From the NCBI GenBank assembly GCA_900759385.1, contig CAAEUZ010000067.1, forward strand, positions 1-9,317: a stretch of DNA of 9,317 nucleotides, given 5' to 3'. The stretch comes from an uncultured Oscillospiraceae bacterium. GTDB lineage: Bacteria; Bacillota; Clostridia; Oscillospirales; Oscillospiraceae. A program made the translations under genes and the position numbers. Each line of letters starts with the position of its first letter. Position 1 is the stretch's first letter. The notes under the pieces are model-generated. The model did no database searches and was not told the origin of the DNA. It saw only the letters and a program-made list of their open reading frames with translations. Below, piece after piece: positions 1 through 5,215 of the stretch.

Positions 1-2465
1 ACTTCTTCGCTGATGGTACCGGCAAAACCCTCGGCGACGATACCTTCGACCTCCGCAGTGTTGAGGGTCAGATCATCGATAACGAAGGTATGGGCAATGC
101 CAACACCATCGTTGATGATATCTCCTACAATGCTCGCAACCCGCGCGACGAGCGCTACATCACTGTTGATGCCGGCACCGGCCTCGACCTGATGTACCAC
201 GCTGTCCGTCTGTGGTACGTCGATGGCAAGACCAACACTGGTGTCTACACCTACGATCTCGCCACTGCCACCACTTATGAGTGCATGAACATCGCTGCTG
301 TTGGCGATAAGGAGTACAACAAGGTTAGCTCCAAGGCTGAGACTCAGTACATTGGCAACCACAAGAGTGCTGTGCCGTATGAGAGCTATCTCATTGACAA
401 CTCTGCCCTTGACCTCAACAACGGCAAGGATTACTCCTATGTCACCCTGCACGCCAATGTAGGCAGCCTGACCTACCGCAACACTGCGAAGGACACCACC
501 ACCATCGCTGGCCAGGTCGCTGATAACGACGATATCCTCACCGATATCTCCGACATCAAGTACGGCGACACTGTCGTTTACTACCATGTCTACAGCACCA
601 GCAGCACCGACGACGGTGAGGCTTGGTACGTCTACCCCGTGACCACCACCTCCGGTGTCGTCAGCAAGATTTCTCAGCAGAATGGCTCTGTCGTGTCCGT
701 GACTCTGGCCGACAACACCGTTCTCGAGATGTCCACCCTGTTTGGCAAGCTCGGCAATGATACCGAGAAGTTTGTCATCGGCAACAACTACAGCTTCGTG
801 CTCGACACCCACGGCGATGTCATTGGCATCTACAGGGATGGCGCTCGCGACCTGTGGGCCTTCACCGGCGATTACAAGCTCAGCAACGAGTTCGGCGATT
901 ACTTCAGCGATTACGTCGTTGAGGCTCAGTTCGTCAACGTCAGCACCGGCGAGGTCGCTGACTACCCCGTAACCTTCCGCAACACTGACTACAACAAGAT
1001 CTACGCCCTGCGCAACATGTACTTCGACATCAGCGCTACCGACGTGAATGGTCTGTACGTTGCTACTCAGATAGTTCCTCGCGACAATGTCTACGCTGAC
1101 ACTTACGTCCTCGACGACACCGCCACCTTCAATGGCAGCAATGACACCCTGAGCGTCTACATGAATGGCCATGCTGTCAACGTCTACTATGATCCGGACA
1201 CCGTCCACTTCATCATTGCCAGCGGCACCGGTTCCAGCCTCAAGGTCACTGAGTTCGACGGTGTTGACGAGCTGCTCGCCGGTTTCAACGCTGCCAAGAA
1301 CGTGACCCTCGAGAACTACGCTGCTGTTGTCACCAGCAACGAGACCAGCAATGTTGCTACCACCATCTTTGCTTTCACCGATAAGCTCGTTGGCGTTGGC
1401 GACTACGTCTTCGTTCCTTACGATGTGACCCGCGATAAGTGGACCTCCGTCAGCGGCGATCCTCTTGGTTACGTTGTGAGCTATGACGGCGTTGCTTACC
1501 AGAACGGCGAGGCCATCACTGTTGACTATGTCACCACTGATGCCCTGAACAACACTGTTCTTGAGCGTGGTTTCTACACCTACTATATCGACGCCAACGG
1601 CAAGGTCACTCTGGATTCCAAGATGGAGAATGTCACCAATGGTGATTGCTTCTATGGTGAGCCCTCCCTTGTCCATGCTGCTACCTACTGGACTCTCGGC
1701 GGCCATCGTGTGAACTCCGAGGCCCCTGTTGTTGACCTCCGTGAGGGCTCCGACTACGCTGAGATTACCACTGTTGAGGAGCTGTGGCAGGGCTGCTACA
1801 ATCCTTACACCAACAAGTGCGATTCTGAGCTGACTGTTGCTTACACCCTCGATTCCAACGGTCGCGTCGATTGCATCTATGTTGTCCGTGATGGCCTGGC
1901 CAGCACTGTTACTGTGAATCTCTCCGAGGATCTTCTTAACAATGGCTGGTATGTTGCCAACGGCCCCTTCAAGGATACCACGAACAACACCATCAAGGTC
2001 ATCCTGATGAACAAGAACAACGATTACAAGGTTACTGCTTCTTCTGTCACTGTTTCTGAGATCGTCGGTGGCAAGGTGACCGGTTCTGCCGTCGTTGATT
2101 CTGACCTCAATGCTCTGGTTGTCACTCTGACTCCGACCAACTGGACTATTGATGAGCGTGATGTTACTGTCACTCTTGATCTTAAGGATGTCGAGGTAAC
2201 CTTCGCCAATGGCGCTGGGTACACTGTTTCTCCTGCCGAGAAGCAGGTTGTTACCCCGGGTGAGGCTGTGAAGGTCACCCTGACTCATCCCGCCGAAGGT
2301 GGTTTCACCAAAGACGGTACCGTTAAGGTAGTGTTCTCTGGCGCTAAGGGCACTGAGCTTGTTACCTATCACAATGTCTCCGAAAATGACACCTCCGTTA
2401 CTGTTACGGTCTATCCTGGCGACTGGGATACCTACACCGTTTCCAGCGTTGACTGGGTTGACTGA
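1..2465 (+). CDS. C-terminal part of a large secreted / S-layer-like surface protein (5'-truncated by the window)
   Basis: The frame is open from base 3, so the ATG at 90 is probably internal and the real start lies upstream. The visible 820 residues are rich in Thr, Val, Asp, Asn, Gly and Tyr, form short beta-strand-like blocks and contain no long hydrophobic segment, as in extracellular beta-rich proteins. One block near 655-735 (VSKISQQNGSVVSVTLADN) resembles the small beta modules found between domains of SLH-anchored proteins. The last ~150 codons look Ig-like or fibronectin-like (VTLDLKDVEVTFANG, then GEAVKVTLTHPAEGG). The protein ends in DWVD with no LPXTG sorting signal, so any cell-wall anchor such as SLH repeats must be in the missing N-terminus. 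Lys is almost always AAG, and Ala/Val are often GCT/GTT, unlike the GCC/GTG-rich genes downstream; this bias suits a very highly expressed gene. Surface location is fairly sure; exact function is unknown. Confidence 0.8.
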   Translation, partial: FFADGTGKTLGDDTFDLRSVEGQIIDNEGMGNANTIVDDISYNARNPRDERYITVDAGTGLDLMYHAVRLWYVDGKTNTGVYTYDLATATTYECMNIAAVGDKEYNKVSSKAETQYIGNHKSAVPYESYLIDNSALDLNNGKDYSYVTLHANVGSLTYRNTAKDTTTIAGQVADNDDILTDISDIKYGDTVVYYHVYSTSSTDDGEAWYVYPVTTTSGVVSKISQQNGSVVSVTLADNTVLEMSTLFGKLGNDTEKFVIGNNYSFVLDTHGDVIGIYRDGARDLWAFTGDYKLSNEFGDYFSDYVVEAQFVNVSTGEVADYPVTFRNTDYNKIYALRNMYFDISATDVNGLYVATQIVPRDNVYADTYVLDDTATFNGSNDTLSVYMNGHAVNVYYDPDTVHFIIASGTGSSLKVTEFDGVDELLAGFNAAKNVTLENYAAVVTSNETSNVATTIFAFTDKLVGVGDYVFVPYDVTRDKWTSVSGDPLGYVVSYDGVAYQNGEAITVDYVTTDALNNTVLERGFYTYYIDANGKVTLDSKMENVTNGDCFYGEPSLVHAATYWTLGGHRVNSEAPVVDLREGSDYAEITTVEELWQGCYNPYTNKCDSELTVAYTLDSNGRVDCIYVVRDGLASTVTVNLSEDLLNNGWYVANGPFKDTTNNTIKVILMNKNNDYKVTASSVTVSEIVGGKVTGSAVVDSDLNALVVTLTPTNWTIDERDVTVTLDLKDVEVTFANGAGYTVSPAEKQVVTPGEAVKVTLTHPAEGGFTKDGTVKVVFSGAKGTELVTYHNVSENDTSVTVTVYPGDWDTYTVSSVDWVD

Positions 2466-2507
2466 ATTGTAACTCGGAAGTAACCTCAATAAACTAACCT
2501 AAGTTTT

Positions 2508-2536
2508 CCGCCCCCGGTTCGCCGGGGGCGGTTTTT
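2508..2536 (+). terminator. Rho-independent terminator of the surface-protein gene
   Basis: The arms CCGCCCCCGG (2508-2517) and CCGGGGGCGG (2522-2531) form a perfect 10-bp stem closed by a TTCG tetraloop and followed by TTTTT. It lies 42 bases after the stop codon. Confidence 0.95.
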
Positions 2537-2647
2537 ATATCACGCCGCGCGCCGCGTACACCCCGTAAGGGACGGCGTCCCCGACGTCCCGCCCGCCCGC
2601 ATGGCGGGAACCCCGCACCCAGCTCTGCCGCACGCCCCCCTCTGCAC
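2537..2647. other. Gene-free GC-rich spacer with small hairpins
   Basis: No credible coding frame was seen. The stretch holds two hairpins: GGGACG (2569-2574) with CGTCCC (2585-2590), which can also fold tightly as GGGACG-G-CGTCCC; and CCCGCC (2592-2597) with GGCGGG (2603-2608), loop CGCAT. Neither is followed by a T-run, so they are not terminators. They look like REP-type palindromes. Confidence 0.5.
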
Positions 2648-2735
2648 CCTCCCCGAGGGGGCTGTCACGAAGTAACTGGGGGTGTTAACTCCCTCCGGCC
2701 TCGCTCCGCTCAGCCACCTCCCTCAAAGAGGGAGA
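2648..2735 (-). repeat. MITE-like interspersed repeat rich in short palindromes
   Basis: Read on the minus strand, the element begins with the perfect hairpin CTCCCTC-TTT-GAGGGAG (2734-2718), continues with GGTGGCTGAGCGGAGCGAGG and GGAGGGAGTTAACACCCCC, then TTCGTGACAGCCCCCTCGG, and ends in GAGGG. The ends are related to each other in inverted orientation (CTCCCTC...GAGGG). From memory, elements with this pattern (GGAGGTGGC, an arm/loop with GCGNAGCG, GGAGGG, GTTAACACCCCC, GTGACAGCCCCCTC) are scattered in intergenic regions of gut Clostridia; no search was run. It encodes nothing and has no transposase here. Confidence 0.6.
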
Positions 2736-2772
2736 GAGAGCCGCCGCGCCGCCGCACAGGCCTGCACCCAGC

Positions 2773-2803
2773 AAAACAAAAAAGCCGCCCCAATGGGCAG
2801 CTT
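2773..2803 (-). terminator. Minus-strand Rho-independent terminator bounding the toxin-antitoxin-like module
   Basis: On the minus strand AAGCTGCCC (2803-2795) pairs with GGGCGGCTT (2790-2782) in a 9-bp stem with one T-G wobble, loop ATTG, followed by TTTTGTTTT. It would end any transcript coming leftwards from the small-peptide promoter at 3078-3106. Its outer two bases overlap the -35 box of the opposing RNA promoter (2802-2807). Confidence 0.8.
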
Positions 2804-2830
2804 GACATTTCCGGGCAGCGTAAGTATAAT
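2802..2830 (+). promoter_or_regulatory. Perfect sigma-A promoter of the antisense RNA
   Basis: TTGACA (2802-2807), a 17-base spacer and TATAAT (2825-2830) match the housekeeping consensus at all twelve positions. Expected start is near G2837. No ORF with a ribosome binding site follows, so the product is most likely an untranslated RNA. Confidence 0.9.
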
Positions 2831-2836
2831 GTATAT

Positions 2837-2938
2837 GGAAAGAGGCACTGCGACAAGCGGTTTTAAGCCTCTACTGTAACAACGAGTCTTTCACTTAACT
2901 AAAAGCAAAAGCCGTCACTTGGCAGAGTGGCGGTTTTT
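2837..2938 (+). ncRNA. Putative antisense RNA antitoxin (about 100 nt)
   Basis: The transcript runs from the consensus promoter just upstream to the hairpin with T-run at 2907-2938. It can fold: AGAGGC (2841-2846) pairs with the GCCTCT that closes the motif ending near 2872, and alternatively GAAAGA (2838-2843) with TCTTTC (2887-2892). No start codon with a ribosome binding site is present inside. Its last ~24 bases are antisense to the 3' end of the 26-codon ORF on the other strand, and the rest is antisense to the 3' untranslated part of that mRNA if the mRNA continues to the terminator at 2773-2803. This 3'-overlap geometry is that of TxpA/RatA-type type I systems of Firmicutes. The RNA role is inferred; it is not a family I can name. 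Confidence 0.7.
2907..2938 (+). terminator. Terminator of the antisense RNA, embedded in the peptide coding sequence (possibly bidirectional)
   Basis: CCGTCACT (2912-2919) pairs with AGTGGCGG (2926-2933) over eight pairs including one U-G, with loop TGGCAG; flanking A's (2907-2910) face TTTTT (2934-2938). On the minus strand the same stem is followed by CTTTTGCTTTT, so it may also end the peptide mRNA, whose stop codon (2917-2915) lies inside the stem. Confidence 0.8.
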
Positions 2939-2995
2939 GCGTTTCTTGACGATAATGGTAACTGTAAACGTCCCAATATGTATCGTAAGTCTCAT
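2915..2995 (-). CDS. 26-residue hydrophobic/basic peptide, candidate type I toxin
   Basis: The peptide begins MRLTIHIGTFTVTIIV and ends with the basic tail KKRKNRHSAK. The first part alternates hydrophobic residues with Thr and has no acidic residue, so it may insert in a membrane as a short helix or an amphipathic strand; the tail carries most of the charge. This build, a short apolar segment followed by Lys/Arg, is typical of type I toxins. The ATG at 2995 is preceded by GGGGGGTG with about seven bases of spacing. An upstream in-frame ATG (3106) would start inside the promoter and is rejected. The gene has its own promoter (3078-3106), a structured leader and an antisense RNA over its 3' end. 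The peptide's C-terminal codons double as the terminator stem, so sequence there is constrained for RNA reasons. I do not recognise a named family; toxicity is inferred from architecture. Confidence 0.72.
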   Translation of the reverse strand: MRLTIHIGTFTVTIIVKKRKNRHSAK

Positions 2996-3071
2996 ACCTT
3001 CACCCCCCTTCGGAGGGAGTAGGCCAAAAACCGCCTGCCGAATGTGCAGCGCCTCCCGCCGCTTTCGCGGC
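2996..3071 (-). promoter_or_regulatory. Structured 5' leader of the small-peptide mRNA with masked ribosome binding site
   Basis: The expected transcript start near 3071 coincides with a perfect hairpin GCCGC-GAAA-GCGGC (3071-3058), a 5' cap-like stem. Just before the start codon CCCTCC (3017-3012) pairs with GGGGGG (3008-3003), loop GAA, burying the Shine-Dalgarno bases. An upstream GGGAGG (around 3057-3052) could compete for the CTCCCTCC strand and free the site. Such masking and switching leaders are known in type I toxin mRNAs; here it is read from sequence only. Confidence 0.6.
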
Positions 3072-3077
3072 AGCACC

Positions 3078-3106
3078 ATTATATAACAGCATATGACGTG
3101 CGTCAA
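3078..3106 (-). promoter_or_regulatory. Sigma-A promoter of the small-peptide gene
   Basis: On the minus strand TTGACG (3106-3101), a 17-base spacer and TATAAT (3083-3078) form a near-perfect promoter. Start is expected near 3071. It begins only a few bases after the T-run of the ridA terminator, so the module is insulated from ridA. Confidence 0.88.
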
Positions 3107-3108
3107 CG

Positions 3109-3134
3109 AAAAAGCCCCGCGTTTGCGGGGCTTT
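3109..3134 (-). terminator. Rho-independent terminator of ridA
   Basis: On the minus strand AAAGCCCCGC (3134-3125) pairs perfectly with GCGGGGCTTT (3120-3111) around the loop AAAC, followed by further T's to 3109. It starts four bases after the ridA stop codon. Confidence 0.92.
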
Positions 3135-3138
3135 CTGC

Positions 3139-3510
3139 TTACACTTCGGCTATTACTTCCACCTCGCAGAGGGCGCCCTTGGGGAGGGTCTTCACGGCCA
3201 CGCAGCTGCGGGCGGGCTTGTTCGGGAAGTACTCGGCGTACACGGCGTTGAAGGCGGCGAAGTCGTCCATGTCCGCCAGGAAGCAGGTGGTCTTGACCGC
3301 CTTGTCCAGGCCGCTTCCCGCGGCGCTGAGGACGGCGGTGAGGTTCTTCATGACCTGATGGGCCTGGGCGGTGACGTCCGTGCCGACCATGGCGCCGCTG
3401 GCGGGGTCAAGCGCGACCTGGCCGGCGGTGTACACCATGCCGCCGGAAACTACGGCCTGGGAGTACGGGCCCACGGCGGCGGGGGCGTCGGTAGTGTGTA
3501 TTATCTTCAT
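3139..3510 (-). CDS. ridA: RidA family enamine/imine deaminase (YjgF/YER057c/UK114)
   Basis: RidA is a small trimeric cytosolic enzyme that hydrolyses reactive 2-aminoacrylate and 2-aminocrotonate intermediates, released by PLP enzymes, to 2-oxo acids and ammonia. The 123-residue product has the usual family length and motifs: GPYSQAV at 14-20, TAGQVALDP at 28-36, and the C-terminal RSCVAVKTLPKGALCEVE at 101-118. Arg101 (substrate carboxylate), Cys103 and Glu116 (catalytic-site acid) fall where active RidA proteins have them. The start at 3510 is chosen because GGAGGT lies seven bases upstream; a longer frame to 3573 would run through the promoter. It is divergent from a methionine gamma-lyase gene, which fits its role of clearing lyase-derived enamines. 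Confidence 0.94.
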   Translation of the reverse strand: MKIIHTTDAPAAVGPYSQAVVSGGMVYTAGQVALDPASGAMVGTDVTAQAHQVMKNLTAVLSAAGSGLDKAVKTTCFLADMDDFAAFNAVYAEYFPNKPARSCVAVKTLPKGALCEVEVIAEV

Positions 3511-3532
3511 GCTGATTACCTCCAAGTGGCGA

Positions 3533-3544
3533 AATTGTACAATT
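3533..3544. promoter_or_regulatory. Perfect 12-bp palindrome at the ridA transcription start, possible operator
   Basis: AATTGTACAATT is a perfect palindrome immediately downstream of the ridA -10 box (3545-3550), where a bound repressor would block the ridA start. No matching second site was seen near the lyase gene. Confidence 0.35.
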
Positions 3545-3573
3545 ACTATAGCACATTTCATAGAAAACCACAA
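3545..3573 (-). promoter_or_regulatory. ridA promoter
   Basis: On the minus strand TTGTGG (3573-3568), 17 bases, then TATAGT (3550-3545). The start would be near 3538, leaving a leader of about 27 bases. Confidence 0.7.
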
Positions 3574-3574
3574 T

Positions 3575-3602
3575 TTGTTTTTGCAATATTTCGTGATATT
3601 AT
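3575..3602 (+). promoter_or_regulatory. Probable, weakly defined promoter of the methionine gamma-lyase gene
   Basis: TTGTTT (3575-3580), 16 bases, then TATTAT (3597-3602) is the best pair in an AT-rich stretch that is back to back with the ridA promoter. Other registers (TTATAT, 18-base spacer) are possible. The inverted repeat CGTGATAT (3592-3599) / ATATCACG (3625-3632) brackets the -10 box and the start of the ribosome binding site. Confidence 0.45.
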
Positions 3603-3645
3603 ATAAGTGGAGTTGGGAAGAAATATATCACGGAGGTAATATTGC

Positions 3646-4839
3646 ATGAAAGACTACTCAAAGGCAGGCTTCTCCACGCAGGCGATACACGCGGGCATGG
3701 AGAAAAACCCCTTCGGCGCCCTTGCGACGCCGATCTTCCAGACCAGCACGTTCGTATTTGACTCCTGCGCCCAGGGCGGCCGCCGCTTCGCCGGCGAGGA
3801 GGGCGGCTATGTCTACTCGCGCCTGGGCAACCCCACCACGTCCACGCTGGAGCGCAAGGTGGCCGCGCTCGAGCACGCCGAGGACGCCGTGGCCGCTGCC
3901 AGCGGCATGGGTGCCATCACGGCGGCGATCTGGACCGTCTGCAAGGCCGGCGACCACATAATCGCCGACTCCATACTCTACGGCTGCACGTTCAGCTTCC
4001 TGGAGCACGGCATGAAGCGCTACGGCGTGGACGTCAGCTTCATCGACACCTCCAACCTCGACGAGGTGCGCGCGGCCATACGCCCGAACACGTCGCTGAT
4101 CTACCTGGAGACGCCGGCCAACCCCACCCTGAAGATAGAGGACATCGCCGCCGTCTGCGGCATTGCGCACGGCGAGGGGCGCAATATCACGGTGATGTGC
4201 GACAACACCTTTGCCTCGCCGTACAACCAGCTGCCGTTAGAGCTGGGCTGCGACGTGGTGGTGCACTCGGTGACCAAGTACCTGAACGGCCACGGCGACG
4301 TCATCGGCGGCATCGTCTGCGGCCGGAAGAGCTTCATCGACGAGGTGCGGTCTTTCGGCATCAAGGACATGACCGGCGCGGTCATGGGGCCGTTCGAGGC
4401 GTATCTGGTGCTGCGCGGCCTGAAGACCATGGACGTGCGCATGGAGCGGCACAACGCCAACGCCCAGCGCGTGGCTGAATGGCTCGAGGGCTGCGACAAG
4501 GTTCAGAAGGTGTACTACCCCGGGCTGCCCTCTTTCGAGGGTCACGAGCTGGCCAGGAAGCAGATGTCCGGCTTTGGCGGCATGCTGTCCTTTGAGATCA
4601 AGGGCGGCCGCGCCGCCGGCGCCAAGCTGCTCGACAGCCTGCAGATGTGCTCCACCGCCGTCTCCCTGGGCGACGCGGAGACCCTGCTCGAGCACCCGGC
4701 CAGCATGACCCACTCGCCTTATACGGCCGAGGAGCTGGAGGCAGCCGGAATCAGCGAGGGCCTGGTGCGCGTGAGCGTCGGCCTGGAGAACGTGGAGGAC
4801 ATCATCGCCGACCTGGCCCAGGCTTTTGAACAGATTTAG
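3646..4839 (+). CDS. megL: Methionine gamma-lyase (PLP-dependent, Cys/Met metabolism family)
   Basis: This cytosolic PLP enzyme splits L-methionine by gamma-elimination into methanethiol, ammonia and 2-oxobutyrate; related thiol amino acids are also substrates. The 397-residue length is typical. Visible residues are Tyr57 and Arg59 (YSR, phosphate binding), SGMG at 86-89, Asp186 (CDNTFASPY), and the PLP-binding Lys211 in HSVTKYLNGHGD. Three features separate it from cystathionine lyases and O-acetylhomoserine sulfhydrylases and match methionine gamma-lyase: LYGCTF with Cys114 (Cys116 in the Pseudomonas putida enzyme), GIKDMTGAV with Lys240-Asp241, and the C-terminal SLGDAETL...HPASMTHS segment. 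GLVRVSVGLE near 370 supplies the carboxylate-binding Arg. GGAGGT with eight bases of spacing fixes the start. It is divergent from ridA. No S-box or T-box leader was found, so it is not visibly methionine-regulated. Confidence 0.9.
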   Translation: MKDYSKAGFSTQAIHAGMEKNPFGALATPIFQTSTFVFDSCAQGGRRFAGEEGGYVYSRLGNPTTSTLERKVAALEHAEDAVAAASGMGAITAAIWTVCKAGDHIIADSILYGCTFSFLEHGMKRYGVDVSFIDTSNLDEVRAAIRPNTSLIYLETPANPTLKIEDIAAVCGIAHGEGRNITVMCDNTFASPYNQLPLELGCDVVVHSVTKYLNGHGDVIGGIVCGRKSFIDEVRSFGIKDMTGAVMGPFEAYLVLRGLKTMDVRMERHNANAQRVAEWLEGCDKVQKVYYPGLPSFEGHELARKQMSGFGGMLSFEIKGGRAAGAKLLDSLQMCSTAVSLGDAETLLEHPASMTHSPYTAEELEAAGISEGLVRVSVGLENVEDIIADLAQAFEQI

Positions 4840-4877
4840 CATTTGTGTGCAATTTGTGCTTATTTTACAAATATTCC

Positions 4878-4906
4878 TTGACTTAAATCGTGCTTTGGCA
4901 TATAGT
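4878..4906 (+). promoter_or_regulatory. Promoter upstream of a candidate structured RNA
   Basis: TTGACT (4878-4883), 17 bases, TATAGT (4901-4906); start expected near 4913. A second TATAAT (4924-4929) lacks a -35 box and would cut the closing stem of the RNA. The direct repeat ATTTGTG at 4841-4847 and 4852-4858 lies just upstream. Confidence 0.6.
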
Positions 4907-4912
4907 ATGTAT

Positions 4913-5068
4913 ATATACAGCGGTATAATGGAGCTGCGGGCGAACCGATATGACATGGCGTCGGAAGCGCGGCGGCAGGGCGGCAGCGGCTGGTAATCTG
5001 TCCGCGAAGTGGAGGGAACCGCCCCGCTCTCATGCGCAGCCGGCCCGCAGCTCCGGTTCTGTATTTTT
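4913..5068 (+). ncRNA. Candidate structured RNA of about 155 nt, rod-like (6S-like?) fold
   Basis: A perfect 12-bp closing stem joins GGAGCTGCGGGC (4930-4941) to GCCCGCAGCTCC (5043-5054), extended outward after an internal loop by ATACAG (4915-4920) with CTGTAT (5059-5064), and followed directly by the T-run ending at 5068. Inside, GGGCGG (4978-4983) pairs with CCGCCC (5019-5024), with GCG/CGC outside it and GCGG/CCGC inside it, leaving a large unpaired middle section. No ORF with a ribosome binding site fills it. A long rod with a central bubble, its own promoter and no downstream partner is the general shape of 6S RNA, but I cannot match conserved 6S sequence; a cis leader or an unnamed RNA remain possible. 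Confidence 0.5.
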
Positions 5069-5215
5069 AAGAGCGCCGCATACAGCGCGGCGCCGGCTTT
5101 TCTCATAGGGCGCGCTTTTTGCGTTTTCGGCGCGTCCACCTCCTTTCTTCTCTGGCGCGCCGGAGCCCCACCCATCCGGCGCGCGAAAGCGGCGGTCCGT
5201 CCGCCACCGACCCGC
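5069..5215. other. Gene-free stretch made of GC-rich hairpins
   Basis: No credible ORF was seen. It contains GCGCCGC (5073-5079) with GCGGCGC (5087-5093) followed by a short T-run at 5098-5101; a possible alternative stem ending at 5115 followed by TTTTTGCGTTTT (5116-5127); and a perfect 10-bp hairpin GCGCGCCGGA (5155-5164) with TCCGGCGCGC (5175-5184). The first two may be back-up terminators for the RNA upstream. Confidence 0.5.

Noticed and set aside
2682..2879. Plus-strand frame of 65 codons across the repeat and the antisense-RNA promoter
   Set aside because: No ribosome binding site; it runs through the MITE-like repeat, the minus-strand terminator and the perfect promoter, and its translation is low-complexity.
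2996..3106. Longer version of the small peptide starting at 3106
   Set aside because: That start codon lies in the -35 box of the peptide promoter and has no Shine-Dalgarno; the ATG at 2995 has one.
3607..3645. Possible S-box or other methionine riboswitch before the lyase gene
   Set aside because: The leader is too short and lacks any conserved SAM-riboswitch segment or terminator.
5001..5030. T-box-like segment GGAGGGAACCGCCCC
   Set aside because: The conserved T-box core GGGTGGNACCGCG is not matched, no specifier stem is evident, and no aminoacyl-tRNA synthetase or amino-acid gene follows.
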